64,000 nucleotides of DNA from Bacteroidales bacterium. GTDB taxonomy: Bacteria; Bacteroidota; Bacteroidia; Bacteroidales; UBA932. Both the position numbers and the translations under genes were made by a program. Every line of letters starts with the position of its first letter. The first letter of the stretch is position 1. Below are positions 33,996 to 44,415 of the stretch, piece after piece. Below the pieces are notes generated by a model, which did not search any database, had not been told where the DNA came from, and saw nothing but the letters and a program-made list of their open reading frames with translations. The stretch is from NCBI GenBank assembly GCA_017464245.1, contig JAFUDV010000014.1, positions 1-64,000 on the forward strand, read 5' to 3'.

Positions 33996-35590
33996 CTGCC
34001 ATCCTTCTGGCTCTCGGACTGCCCATGACGGGCTGGGCCCAGGACTGGGGCCGCGTCACCGGCAGCCTGGAGTCCAATTCCATCTACTACCTGGACGACG
34101 CCGTCGTCGGGAAGCCCGCCTCGTCCTGGGGTTCCAACAATTACCTGAAACTGGACTGGTCCAAGGGCGCCTTCGGGGCCGGGCTCCAGGCGGAGTACTA
34201 TCCCGAACCGCTGGCGGGTTATCCCTCCGAACTCAAGGGTTCCGGCCTTACAGGCCTCTATGCCTCCTGGAACGGCACGCTCGCGGAAGTGACGGCGGGC
34301 TCGTTCTTCGAACAGATCGGCAGCGGCCTTCTCCTGAGGACCTGGGAGGACCGGGAACTGGGCCTGAACAACACCCTCATGGGCGGCCGTATCGGCTTCC
34401 ATACTTCCAACCGGGGGCTTTCCTTGAAGGTCTTCGGCGGTGCACCCAAATACGGGCTCTGGCCCACGGCGAATACGGTGGTTGCGGGCGCCGACCTTTC
34501 GCTGGACCTGCTGCCCCTGTTCGGGGTGGAATCGGCCCATTCCGTCGTCCTGGAAGGCAGTGTGACGGACCGCTTCACCCGGAACGTGGAAGACAATATC
34601 TCCCTGCTGGCCCGCAGCGGCGGATTCGAGGTGCCCGGACAGGTCCTGGGCTGGTCCGGCCGGCTGCAGTATGCCTATGGCGGCTTTTCGTTCAAGGGCG
34701 AGTATGTGGGCAAGGGTCCCGACTTCTATGCTGAGCATCTTCCCAAGTCCCGCGAGACTTACCGGCTCAAGGGCGGAAACGCCCAGATCCTGGAACTGAA
34801 CTATGCCGTGGGCTCCTTCTCCGCCGCCGTGACGCTGCGGCGCCTGGAGAACATGACTTCCCGGATCTTCCTCACGGCGCAGAGCCCCTCTCCCGCCAAC
34901 ACCCTGAACTATCTTCCCTCCCTGTGCATGCAGCAGACCTACATGCTCGCCGGCCTGAACCCTTACGTGACCTATGCCGACGGCGAGGCCGGTTTCCAGG
35001 GAGACCTGTACTATAACTTCCGCCGCGGGACCGCCCTCGGCGGCAAGTACGGCATGAAACTCCATGTGGGCGGTTCCTGGATCGAGGCGCTTCCCTTCGC
35101 CCTTCCGGACCGGGATGTCCATTACCTGGCGTACCGGGATCTCAACATCGACCTGGAGCGGGCCTGGAGCCGGAAGTTCCGCACGATCCTGTTCGTGTCC
35201 ATCCAGGAGAATTCCCCCACCCATGGCAACGGCAAGCGCACGGATGCGCAGAATGTCTTCGTGCTGGACGCCCTGTACCGCTTCTCCAAGACGGCCTCCG
35301 TCCGCACCGAACTCCAGTACCTGTACTCGGAAGAACTCACGCGCGACTGGATGGCGGCTCTCGTGGAGGTGTCCTTCGCTCCGCACTGGAGTTTCACCGT
35401 GAGCGACATGTATAACCACGGCAGCTCCCGCGTCCACTACTACAACGTGGCGGCCAGCTATTCCCTCGGTTCCCTGAGCCTGTCCCTGCAGGGCGGCCGG
35501 AGCCGGGAAGGAATGGTCTGCTCGGGCGGCGTGTGCCGATGGCAACCGGCCTACAAGGGCGTGTGCCTGAGGGCCCAATGGTCTTTCTGA
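33980..35590 (+). CDS. outer-membrane beta-barrel protein, DUF6029-like
   Basis: A 536-residue protein with a signal peptide (cut after GWA) and many amphipathic strands rich in Gly, Tyr and Phe, ending in the aromatic C-terminus RAQWSF typical of barrels inserted by BamA. It resembles the DUF6029 family, which I recall beside Omp28 lipoproteins in Bacteroidetes. Function is unknown; a pore or secretion partner for the lipoproteins encoded next to it is possible. It starts inside the thioredoxin gene and ends 1 bp before the Omp28 gene, indicating tight co-translation. Confidence 0.7.
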   Translation: MRRKVAAILLALGLPMTGWAQDWGRVTGSLESNSIYYLDDAVVGKPASSWGSNNYLKLDWSKGAFGAGLQAEYYPEPLAGYPSELKGSGLTGLYASWNGTLAEVTAGSFFEQIGSGLLLRTWEDRELGLNNTLMGGRIGFHTSNRGLSLKVFGGAPKYGLWPTANTVVAGADLSLDLLPLFGVESAHSVVLEGSVTDRFTRNVEDNISLLARSGGFEVPGQVLGWSGRLQYAYGGFSFKGEYVGKGPDFYAEHLPKSRETYRLKGGNAQILELNYAVGSFSAAVTLRRLENMTSRIFLTAQSPSPANTLNYLPSLCMQQTYMLAGLNPYVTYADGEAGFQGDLYYNFRRGTALGGKYGMKLHVGGSWIEALPFALPDRDVHYLAYRDLNIDLERAWSRKFRTILFVSIQENSPTHGNGKRTDAQNVFVLDALYRFSKTASVRTELQYLYSEELTRDWMAALVEVSFAPHWSFTVSDMYNHGSSRVHYYNVAASYSLGSLSLSLQGGRSREGMVCSGGVCRWQPAYKGVCLRAQWSF

Positions 35591-35591
35591 T

Positions 35592-36596
35592 ATGAAGAGG
35601 TGGTTCCTGATCCTGCTGGTCCTGCTGTCCGCGTTTTCCTGCGTGGGCCAGAAGGACGATCCCATCCCCGAACCGCGGCTTTCGGCGGACCTGACCGCTT
35701 TGAATGCGACGGCGGGGGAGACGGCGACTTTCACCGTGTATTCCGGCGCGGAGGACGTCACGGCCTATGCGACCATCCGGAACGTCACGGACGACACCGT
35801 CCTGGACGGGAACGTATTCGCTCCCATGGAGGAAGGCGAATGGACCTTCGTGGCTGAATATGAAGGACTCTCGTCCGAGGAACTGGTCATCACGGCGTTC
35901 GTGGTCGCCGAGGAGGGAAAGGATTTCTTCCGGCGTTCCCTGGTGCTGGACTTCACGGGCACCTGGTGCGTGAACTGTCCCAAGATGGATACGGCGATCG
36001 AGGAGGCGATGGCTGCCCGTCCAGGTCGGCTGGTCCCGGTGAGTGTCCACTGCATGGCGGTGGACCCGATGTATCTGAAACCCCTCAGCGACAACCTTGT
36101 GAAGCAGTTCGGCGTGAAGGCCTATCCTTCCGCTGTCGTGGACCTGGACCCGGGGAGCCTGATTTCGCAGACTTCCTCCGAACTCCTCCTGTCTCATGTG
36201 GACCGTCTGCTGGAATCCCGCGGTCCTGCCGCCGGTCTCCGGATCGAGAGTGTCCTGGATGGGGACAAACTCTCGGTGACGGTGGAGTCGAAAGCGGTCC
36301 GGGAAGGGGAGTACACCCTGTCCGTCATTCTCCTGGAGGACGGCATCGTCGCGAAACAGACGGGGGCCGATGACGGCGACAACCATGTCCATAACCATGT
36401 CCTCCGCGCATGGGCGGACGCCGATCCGGTTACGCTCCAGGAGGACGGAACGGCGTCGATGACCCTGGACGCCACGGCGATCTCCGGCAAGTACCGGATC
36501 GTGGCTGTCGTGAGCCGGAACGGCCTGGTGGACAATGTTATGGCCTGTGCTGCCGGCGCTTCGGCCGACTGGCAATACGAAGAAGACAACGATTAA
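35592..36596 (+). CDS. Omp28-related lipoprotein with thioredoxin-like domain
   Basis: A 334-residue lipoprotein (lipobox LLSAFSC). An Ig-like domain (about 30-110) is followed by a thioredoxin fold with LDFTGTWCVNCPKMD (CVNC) and cis-Pro region KAYPSAVVDL, then a C-terminal beta domain of the Omp28 type (YTLSVILLEDGIVAKQTGAD, VHNHVLRAW). Porphyromonas Omp28 is a surface-exposed homologue. Whether the CxxC is redox-active or structural is unknown. It is followed 11 bp later by a 41-residue peptide gene. Confidence 0.82.
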   Translation: MKRWFLILLVLLSAFSCVGQKDDPIPEPRLSADLTALNATAGETATFTVYSGAEDVTAYATIRNVTDDTVLDGNVFAPMEEGEWTFVAEYEGLSSEELVITAFVVAEEGKDFFRRSLVLDFTGTWCVNCPKMDTAIEEAMAARPGRLVPVSVHCMAVDPMYLKPLSDNLVKQFGVKAYPSAVVDLDPGSLISQTSSELLLSHVDRLLESRGPAAGLRIESVLDGDKLSVTVESKAVREGEYTLSVILLEDGIVAKQTGADDGDNHVHNHVLRAWADADPVTLQEDGTASMTLDATAISGKYRIVAVVSRNGLVDNVMACAAGASADWQYEEDND

Positions 36597-36607
36597 CAAA
36601 TAGTACC

Positions 36608-36733
36608 ATGGAGAAAGAGTATCTCACCCCTGCGGTCCGGGTTGTGGACCTGCATTTCGACGCCTCCTTCTGCCTGAGCGACCCCGTCTCCGGCGGTCTG
36701 GAGAAGACCTATGACGACGAATTTGAATTCTAG
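36608..36733 (+). CDS. 41-residue acidic peptide in the Omp28 operon
   Basis: ATG at 36608 to TAG at 36733. The peptide begins MEKEYLTPAVRVVDLHFDAS and ends GLEKTYDDEFEF, with one Cys. It has no signal peptide or membrane segment. The opening M-x-K-x-Y-x-x-P pattern and acidic, aromatic tail recur in small Bacteroidetes open frames placed before lipoprotein genes, from memory. It lies 11 bp after one Omp28 gene and 12 bp before the next, so it is almost certainly translated. The role is unknown; a secreted or modified peptide is one possibility. Confidence 0.6.
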   Translation: MEKEYLTPAVRVVDLHFDASFCLSDPVSGGLEKTYDDEFEF

Positions 36734-36745
36734 GAGGACGGAACG

Positions 36746-38596
36746 ATGAAAAAGTATTGGATCAATCTGCTCGCACTGACCGTCCTTGCCGGCTGCACGG
36801 CGGAACCTCTTGCCACCGACCGGACGGAGGACGGGAATGTCATGACCCTTATTGCCGATACCGAAGACGGGGAGACGCGCACTGTCCGCCAGGACGACGG
36901 GGCCGTGTACTGGAATCCCGGAGACGAGATCATTGTCTTCACCCAGCCCAATGTCCCCGGCGGCCGTTTCACGAACACCGAGACCAAGGCCAAGCAGCGG
37001 GCCTCCTTCCAGGGCAAGGTGGACGACAAGCCCACGGCCGGTTATCTCTATGCCGTTTATCCGTATGATCCGGCATTCACTTTCAATGGCACAAGCATCA
37101 CCGCTACGGTTCCTGCCGTGCAGCAGGGCGTGGCGGGCTCCTTCGACCCGCATGCATTCCTGTCGGCCGGACGTACCCGCACCCAGAGCATGACCTTCTA
37201 CCATCTGGGGGGCGGTGTCAAGTTTACGCTGACCGAGGAGGGCATCACCTCCGTCACGCTCCGTGGCGGGGCCGATGAAGCCCTGGCCGGAAAGGTTTCT
37301 TTCAGCATTGACAGCAAAGGAATTCCGGAAATCCAGTCCATTGACGGGCCAGAGGTTTCCATCACCCTGACGGCGCCGGACGGCGGTACGTTCGAGGTGG
37401 GCAAGGCCTATCATATCGCCACCCTGCCCGTGGACCTGCCGAACGGGTTCACCCTCCTGTTCGAACGGGAGGACGGTAGGGTTGCCGACAGGCGGGTCAC
37501 CAAGCCGGCGGCCATCCAGCGCGGCCATTTCCTGAAGCTGACGGATGTGGACAAGGACCTGACCTTTACGGACATCGAATTCGAGCTGATGACCTCTTCC
37601 GTGAACATCTCGTCCAAGGGACAGGATTTCTCGATCCGCGTGCGCTCTTTCGAGGAGCCCCACTTTGACATCTATGCCGACTGGATCACCCTGGTCAAGA
37701 CCGTGGGAGACCGCCGCATCGGCGCTGATTACGTGTTCCACGCTGCCCGCAACAAGGAGACCGAGGAACGGACAGGCTACATCGCCGTGTGCAGCGATAC
37801 GAACTGCTTCATGGTGGACGTGAACCAGGAGGCCGCTTCCGGCGACTGGACGGAAGAGGATTTTGTCCATCATTCCCTGGGCATGCGTTTCACCGCCACC
37901 TGGTGCGGCTGGTGCCCTTATATGAACACGGCTTTCTACAAGGCGAAGGATCTTCTCGACGGCCGGTTTGAAATCGTGAACCTGCATGCTTCCAGCAGTG
38001 AACTTGCCTTCTCCGGAACGAGTGCCTTGGAAAGTGTATATGGTATCGGGGGGTATCCTACCGGCATTGTCGACGGAAGAGTGGACATCGCGAATTATTC
38101 GGATACGGACTATACGGCGCAGAACGTCGTGAATGCCGTCAAGGAACAGGAAGCCACCTATCCGGTGGTGACCGCCTTCGAGTTCTCCTCCTCCCTGTCC
38201 GGAAGCACGGTTTCCGTGGACCTGACAGTCTATGCCAAGGTGGCGGACACCTACAAACTGACGGCTCTTGTCCTGGAGAACGGAATCATCGGCAATCAGT
38301 CGGACAACGGAGAGGGAGCCCACAGCGACTATCACCATGACAGGATTGCCCGTCTGGCCCTGACTTCGATTACAGGGGATCCTTTCACTGCGTCCGCCGG
38401 TGATGAGAAGGCGTTCACCTTGTCGGGTACCGTTCCTGCCGGTTGCAATCTGGACAATCTGGAGGTTCTCGTCTATGTCCAGCGTCCGTTCGGCTCACAG
38501 ACGGTCATTTCCTCCGGGAACTACGGCGGTTATTATGTCGATAACAGCCGCAGCGCCGCCGTCGGCACCACCGCCGAGCTGGAATTCGCCGATTAG
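36746..38596 (+). CDS. fimbrillin-like/Omp28-like fusion lipoprotein
   Basis: A 616-residue lipoprotein (lipobox VLAGC). The first about 260 residues look like a fimbrillin N-terminal domain (ETRTVRQDDGAVYWNPGDEI, then YPYDPAFTFNGTSITATVP). A BACON-like Ig segment spans about 280-375. The C-terminal half is an Omp28-type thioredoxin domain with FTATWCGWCPYMN (CGWC) and GIGGYPTGIVDG, then YKLTALVLENGIIGNQSDN. A thioredoxin domain joined to a pilin-like adhesin is unusual. It ends the operon, just before a strong bidirectional terminator. Confidence 0.72.
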   Translation: MKKYWINLLALTVLAGCTAEPLATDRTEDGNVMTLIADTEDGETRTVRQDDGAVYWNPGDEIIVFTQPNVPGGRFTNTETKAKQRASFQGKVDDKPTAGYLYAVYPYDPAFTFNGTSITATVPAVQQGVAGSFDPHAFLSAGRTRTQSMTFYHLGGGVKFTLTEEGITSVTLRGGADEALAGKVSFSIDSKGIPEIQSIDGPEVSITLTAPDGGTFEVGKAYHIATLPVDLPNGFTLLFEREDGRVADRRVTKPAAIQRGHFLKLTDVDKDLTFTDIEFELMTSSVNISSKGQDFSIRVRSFEEPHFDIYADWITLVKTVGDRRIGADYVFHAARNKETEERTGYIAVCSDTNCFMVDVNQEAASGDWTEEDFVHHSLGMRFTATWCGWCPYMNTAFYKAKDLLDGRFEIVNLHASSSELAFSGTSALESVYGIGGYPTGIVDGRVDIANYSDTDYTAQNVVNAVKEQEATYPVVTAFEFSSSLSGSTVSVDLTVYAKVADTYKLTALVLENGIIGNQSDNGEGAHSDYHHDRIARLALTSITGDPFTASAGDEKAFTLSGTVPAGCNLDNLEVLVYVQRPFGSQTVISSGNYGGYYVDNSRSAAVGTTAELEFAD

Positions 38597-38619
38597 CGGC
38601 GGAATGGCCTGAAGAAAAA

Positions 38620-38652
38620 GAGAGAAGCTCTAATCGAGCTTCTCTCCTTTTT
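38620..38652. terminator. bidirectional terminator between the Omp28 operon and rng
   Basis: GAGAGAAGCTC (38620-38630) and GAGCTTCTCTC (38636-38646) form a perfect 11-bp stem with loop TAATC, followed by CTTTTT. The left flank GAAAAAG gives a T-run on the other strand. It overlaps the rng stop codon. Confidence 0.85.
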
Positions 38653-40195
38653 CATTGTACATTTCGTGTTGCAGGACCGTGAAGTCAGTGACTTCCTCGA
38701 TGTCCAACTTGACCTTGTAGTGTTTCTTCCACTTGCCCAGGAAGGAGTTGAAGAGCCCCCGCTTGAGGTAGGCACCCAGGATCGGACTGGTCTTCAGGGT
38801 CAGGGTCTTGTAGCCTTTCTCGATGACGTAGTAGGCGATCTTGCGTTCGATCTCCTCGTCAATCACGACGCTGGAATGGATCTTCCCGGTGCCGTGGCAC
38901 ACGGGACACTGTTCCATCGTGTTGATTTCCGTCACCGGGCGGATCCGCTGCCGGGTGATCTGCATCAGCCCGAACTTCGTAAGCGGCAGCACGTTGTGCT
39001 TGGCCCTGTCATTTTCCATCAGCTCCTGCATGTATTTGAAGAGGGCGATCTTGTGCTCATTGGACTCCATGTCGATGAAGTCCACGATCACGATGCCTCC
39101 CATGTCCCGGAGCCGGAGCTGCCGTGCGATCTCTTCCGCGGCGATCTTGTTCACCTCGAAGGAATTCTCTTCCTGGTCGGAGGTCTTGGTGCGGATGCCG
39201 CTGTTCACGTCGATCACGTTCAGCGCTTCAGTCGTTTCGATCACAAGATATGCCCCCTGGCGCATCGGCACCACCTTTCCGAAGGAACTCTTGATCTGGC
39301 GGGTGACCTCGAAGTGGTCGTAGATGGGCTGCTTGCCTTCATACAGGTGGACGATCTTCTCCTGCTCGGGAGCGATGATCTCGATGTATTTCCGGGCTTC
39401 GTCGCACACCTTCCCGTCATTGATCCAGATGTTGGAGAACGAGTCGTTCAGAAGGTCCCTCAGGACGGTCGTGGTCTTGCTGTACTCGGTGAAGAGCAGC
39501 TGGACATTCTTGTTGCGGGCGATCTTCTTCCAGGAACTCTCCCATTTCTCGATGAGGGCCTTGGTCTCTCCCACCAGGGTGGCCGCGTTCTTGCCTTCGG
39601 CCGCGGTGCGGATGATGGCCCCGTAATTCTTGGGAAGGATGCTCCTGACAAGCGTTTCGAGTCTACGTTTCTCCTCCTTGGAGCCGATCTTCGAGGAGAT
39701 CGACACCTTCTCGGCAAAGGGGAGAAGGACAATGTTGCGTCCTGCAAGCGAAATTTCCGCAGTCAGTCGTGAACCCTTCGTGGATATGGGTTCCTTCACG
39801 ATCTGGGCGACGATCATCTGGCCGGGTTTGAGGATGGACTCGATGCGTCCTTCCTTGGGAAGGGGCTCTCCGAGCTCGATCCTGGAATACAGGTCCGGGA
39901 GATTCGTGTTCTGGTTGGACTCCTTGACGAACCGGTCGAAGGCCGAAAAGTAGAGTCCCAGGTCCAGATAGTGGATGAAGGCTTCCTTCTTGTCCCCGAT
40001 ATCCACGAAGGCAGCATTGAGGTTCGGGAGGATCTTCTTCACCTTTCCCAGGTGAACGTCACCTACCGTGAACTTGTTCCCAGTGCTGGACTCCGTGTTG
40101 TACTCGATCAGCCGGTGATTCTCCATCAGGGCGATGTGTACTTCCGTCGATGTGACATCGACGATCAGGTCCTTGTCGGGTTTTTCAGACTCCAT
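38630..40195 (-). CDS. rng: ribonuclease E/G
   Basis: A single-strand endoribonuclease of 521 residues for rRNA processing and mRNA decay. An S1 domain lies near the N-terminus (GNKFTVGDVHLGKVKKILPN, AAFVDIGDKKEAFIHYLDLG). The catalytic core carries the metal-binding Asp in GIVIVDFIDME and the zinc-link CPVCHGTGKI. The length and lack of a long C-terminal scaffold fit RNase G rather than RNase E. The terminator hairpin covers its last codons. Confidence 0.9.
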   Translation of the reverse strand: MESEKPDKDLIVDVTSTEVHIALMENHRLIEYNTESSTGNKFTVGDVHLGKVKKILPNLNAAFVDIGDKKEAFIHYLDLGLYFSAFDRFVKESNQNTNLPDLYSRIELGEPLPKEGRIESILKPGQMIVAQIVKEPISTKGSRLTAEISLAGRNIVLLPFAEKVSISSKIGSKEEKRRLETLVRSILPKNYGAIIRTAAEGKNAATLVGETKALIEKWESSWKKIARNKNVQLLFTEYSKTTTVLRDLLNDSFSNIWINDGKVCDEARKYIEIIAPEQEKIVHLYEGKQPIYDHFEVTRQIKSSFGKVVPMRQGAYLVIETTEALNVIDVNSGIRTKTSDQEENSFEVNKIAAEEIARQLRLRDMGGIVIVDFIDMESNEHKIALFKYMQELMENDRAKHNVLPLTKFGLMQITRQRIRPVTEINTMEQCPVCHGTGKIHSSVVIDEEIERKIAYYVIEKGYKTLTLKTSPILGAYLKRGLFNSFLGKWKKHYKVKLDIEEVTDFTVLQHEMYNEKGEKLD

Positions 40196-40224
40196 CAGGA
40201 AATTTAGGTTTGGACGTAAGACAA

Positions 40225-40256
40225 AAGGGCTTCCGGAACCTCCGGCGAGCCCTTTG
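40225..40256 (-). terminator. terminator after the hup operon
   Basis: AAAGGGCT (40225-40232) and AGCCCTTT (40249-40256) flank an inner CCGG pairing. Read on the minus strand the stem ends in TTTTGTC. It separates hup and the 29-residue gene from rng. Confidence 0.65.
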
Positions 40257-40299
40257 CTTTCAGCAGACTGCTAAAATGGCAGACACGCGGAAGAAGTGC

Positions 40300-40389
40300 T
40301 TACTTCTTCTTGTGCCGATTCTTGCGCAAGCGCTTTTTACGCTTGTGCGTCGCCATCTTATGTCTTTTTCTTTTCTTACCGCTAGGCAT
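40300..40389 (-). CDS. 29-residue AURKAIP1/COX24-domain ribosomal-type protein
   Basis: ATG at 40389 to TAA at 40300. The peptide is extremely basic: MPSGKKRKRHKMATHKRKKR followed by LRKNRHKKK. It matches the AURKAIP1/COX24 domain found in mitochondrial small-subunit protein mS38 and mycobacterial bS22, so it is probably a small-subunit ribosomal protein. Identical or near-identical short proteins are conserved in Bacteroidetes as I recall. It lies 20 bp downstream of hup in the same unit and ends before a terminator. It is short enough to be missed by gene callers. Confidence 0.8.
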   Translation of the reverse strand: MPSGKKRKRHKMATHKRKKRLRKNRHKKK

Positions 40390-40409
40390 AATATAAAAAG
40401 GTTAATGGT

Positions 40410-40688
40410 TTATTTCTCCTTAACGGCGTTCACGAAGATCTTGGCGGGCTTGAAGGCGGGGATGTCGTGAGCCGGGATGGTCATGGTCTGCTTGCGGGTG
40501 ATGTTGCGAGCGGCCTTTTCGGCGCGGTGCTTGATGATGAAGCTGCCGAAACCACGGAGGTACACGGGCTCACCGGCGATGATGGAATCTTTCACGACCT
40601 TGGTGAATTCTTCTACAACGCTCTGGACCTGGATCTTCTCAATGCCGGTCGACTTGGCGATTTCATTGACGATATCTGCTTTTGTCAT
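40410..40688 (-). CDS. hup: HU/IHF family DNA-binding protein
   Basis: A 92-residue histone-like protein that bends DNA as a dimer. It begins MTKADIVNEIAKSTG and carries the beta-arm signature LRGFGSFIIKHRAEKAARN followed by IPAHDIPAFKPAK. The length is standard for HU. It is transcribed from a TAATTTTGC promoter at 40739-40747 and co-transcribed with the 29-residue basic protein. Confidence 0.93.
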   Translation of the reverse strand: MTKADIVNEIAKSTGIEKIQVQSVVEEFTKVVKDSIIAGEPVYLRGFGSFIIKHRAEKAARNITRKQTMTIPAHDIPAFKPAKIFVNAVKEK

Positions 40689-40738
40689 AGTTAAAAGGAT
40701 TTAGAGGTTGTTTTTCACTTGTTTAAGCCAAATGGTCT

Positions 40739-40747
40739 GCAAAATTA
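40739..40747 (-). promoter_or_regulatory. -7 promoter element of hup
   Basis: TAATTTTGC on the minus strand, giving a leader of about 45 nt before the ATG at 40688. Confidence 0.5.
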
Positions 40748-40891
40748 GGATTAAATTTTCAAAAATCAAAGAGATAGCAGGATTTTTGGGACAATCTCGA
40801 GCTTGGCACGGAGATTGACCATATATCCGCTCGAACAGAAGATGCAGCCGGGTATGACAATTTGTCATATCCTTAGATTTATGACCGCAGA

Positions 40892-43291
<2,400 letters not shown>

Positions 43292-43960
43292 ATGGACGTT
43301 AGAATAGAACCCACCTGGAAGGAAGCCCTGCGGGACGAATTCGAGAAACCGTATTTCGGCTCCCTCGTCCGCTTCCTCCACGACGAAAAGGCAGTCGGGA
43401 AGGTAATCTACCCTCCCGGCCGCCAGATTTTCAAGGCTTTCGACCTCACCCCGCTTCCCGAGGTGAAGGTCGTCATCCTGGGACAGGACCCGTACCACGG
43501 TCCGGGCCAGGCGATGGGCTTGTGCTTTTCCGTGCCGGAAGGCGTCCAGGCCCCGCCGTCCCTGAGGAACATCTTCAAGGAGATCGGTACCGACCTGGGT
43601 CTCCGGATGAGCGGCAGCCCCGACCTCGAGCCCTGGGCCCGGCAGGGGGTCCTCCTGCTGAACTCGGTCCTCACGGTCCAGGCCGGCATGCCCACCTCCC
43701 ACAGCCGCATCGGCTGGCAGGAATTCACGGACGCGGTGATCCGCACGGTTTCCGACCGGTGCGACGGCGTCGTCTTCCTTCTCTGGGGCCGTTTCGCCCA
43801 GGGAAAAGCCGCCCTCGTGGACACGTCCCGGCATCACGTGCTGACGGCGGCGCACCCTTCGCCGCTGGCGGGCGGCGCCTTCTTCGGATGCCGTCATTTC
43901 TCCAAGACCAACCAGATCCTCGTTTCCGAGGGCAAAACTCCCATCGACTGGCAGTTATGA
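43292..43960 (+). CDS. ung: uracil-DNA glycosylase
   Basis: A base-excision repair enzyme of 222 residues removing uracil from DNA. The water-activating loop VILGQDPYHGPGQAMGL and the minor-groove loop AAHPSPLAGG are intact, as is LLLNSVLTV. It starts immediately after the lon stop and overlaps coaD by 4 bp (ATGA). Confidence 0.95.
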   Translation: MDVRIEPTWKEALRDEFEKPYFGSLVRFLHDEKAVGKVIYPPGRQIFKAFDLTPLPEVKVVILGQDPYHGPGQAMGLCFSVPEGVQAPPSLRNIFKEIGTDLGLRMSGSPDLEPWARQGVLLLNSVLTVQAGMPTSHSRIGWQEFTDAVIRTVSDRCDGVVFLLWGRFAQGKAALVDTSRHHVLTAAHPSPLAGGAFFGCRHFSKTNQILVSEGKTPIDWQL

Positions 43961-44415
43961 AAACCAAGGCCCTTTTCCCCGGCTCGTTCGACCCGTTCAC
44001 GGCCGGCCATCTCAATATCCTGAAGCGCGCCCTGACGATGTTTGACGAAGTTGTCGTCGCCGTGGGCATCAACCAGGACAAACGCGGCTTCTTCGACATG
44101 GACAAGCGGCTCCGGATCATCCGGAAGGCGACCGAAGGACTGGAAGGCGTCTCCGTCATCCAGTACGACAACCTCACCATCGATACCTGCCATGAACTGG
44201 GCATCCACCACATCGTCCGCGGTGTGCGGAACATGATCGACTTCGAGACCGAGCGCTCCATCGCGGATGCGAACCGGCGCCTGGCCCCGGACATCGAGAC
44301 CATCATCATCCCGACGGCGCAGGAATTTGCCCATATCTCCTCCAGCGCTGTCCGCGACATCCTCAAGCACCACGGCGACTACTCCGCCTTCATCCCCGAA
44401 GGCGTGGAGCTATGA
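43957..44415 (+). CDS. coaD: phosphopantetheine adenylyltransferase
   Basis: It catalyses the penultimate step of coenzyme A synthesis, joining ATP and 4-phosphopantetheine. The 152-residue protein begins MKTKALFPGSFDPFTAGHLN with the nucleotidyltransferase GH motif and has the ISSSAVRDIL signature near the end. The start overlaps the ung stop (ATGA) and the stop overlaps the start of the next gene in the same way, so the genes are translationally coupled. Confidence 0.95.
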   Translation: MKTKALFPGSFDPFTAGHLNILKRALTMFDEVVVAVGINQDKRGFFDMDKRLRIIRKATEGLEGVSVIQYDNLTIDTCHELGIHHIVRGVRNMIDFETERSIADANRRLAPDIETIIIPTAQEFAHISSSAVRDILKHHGDYSAFIPEGVEL

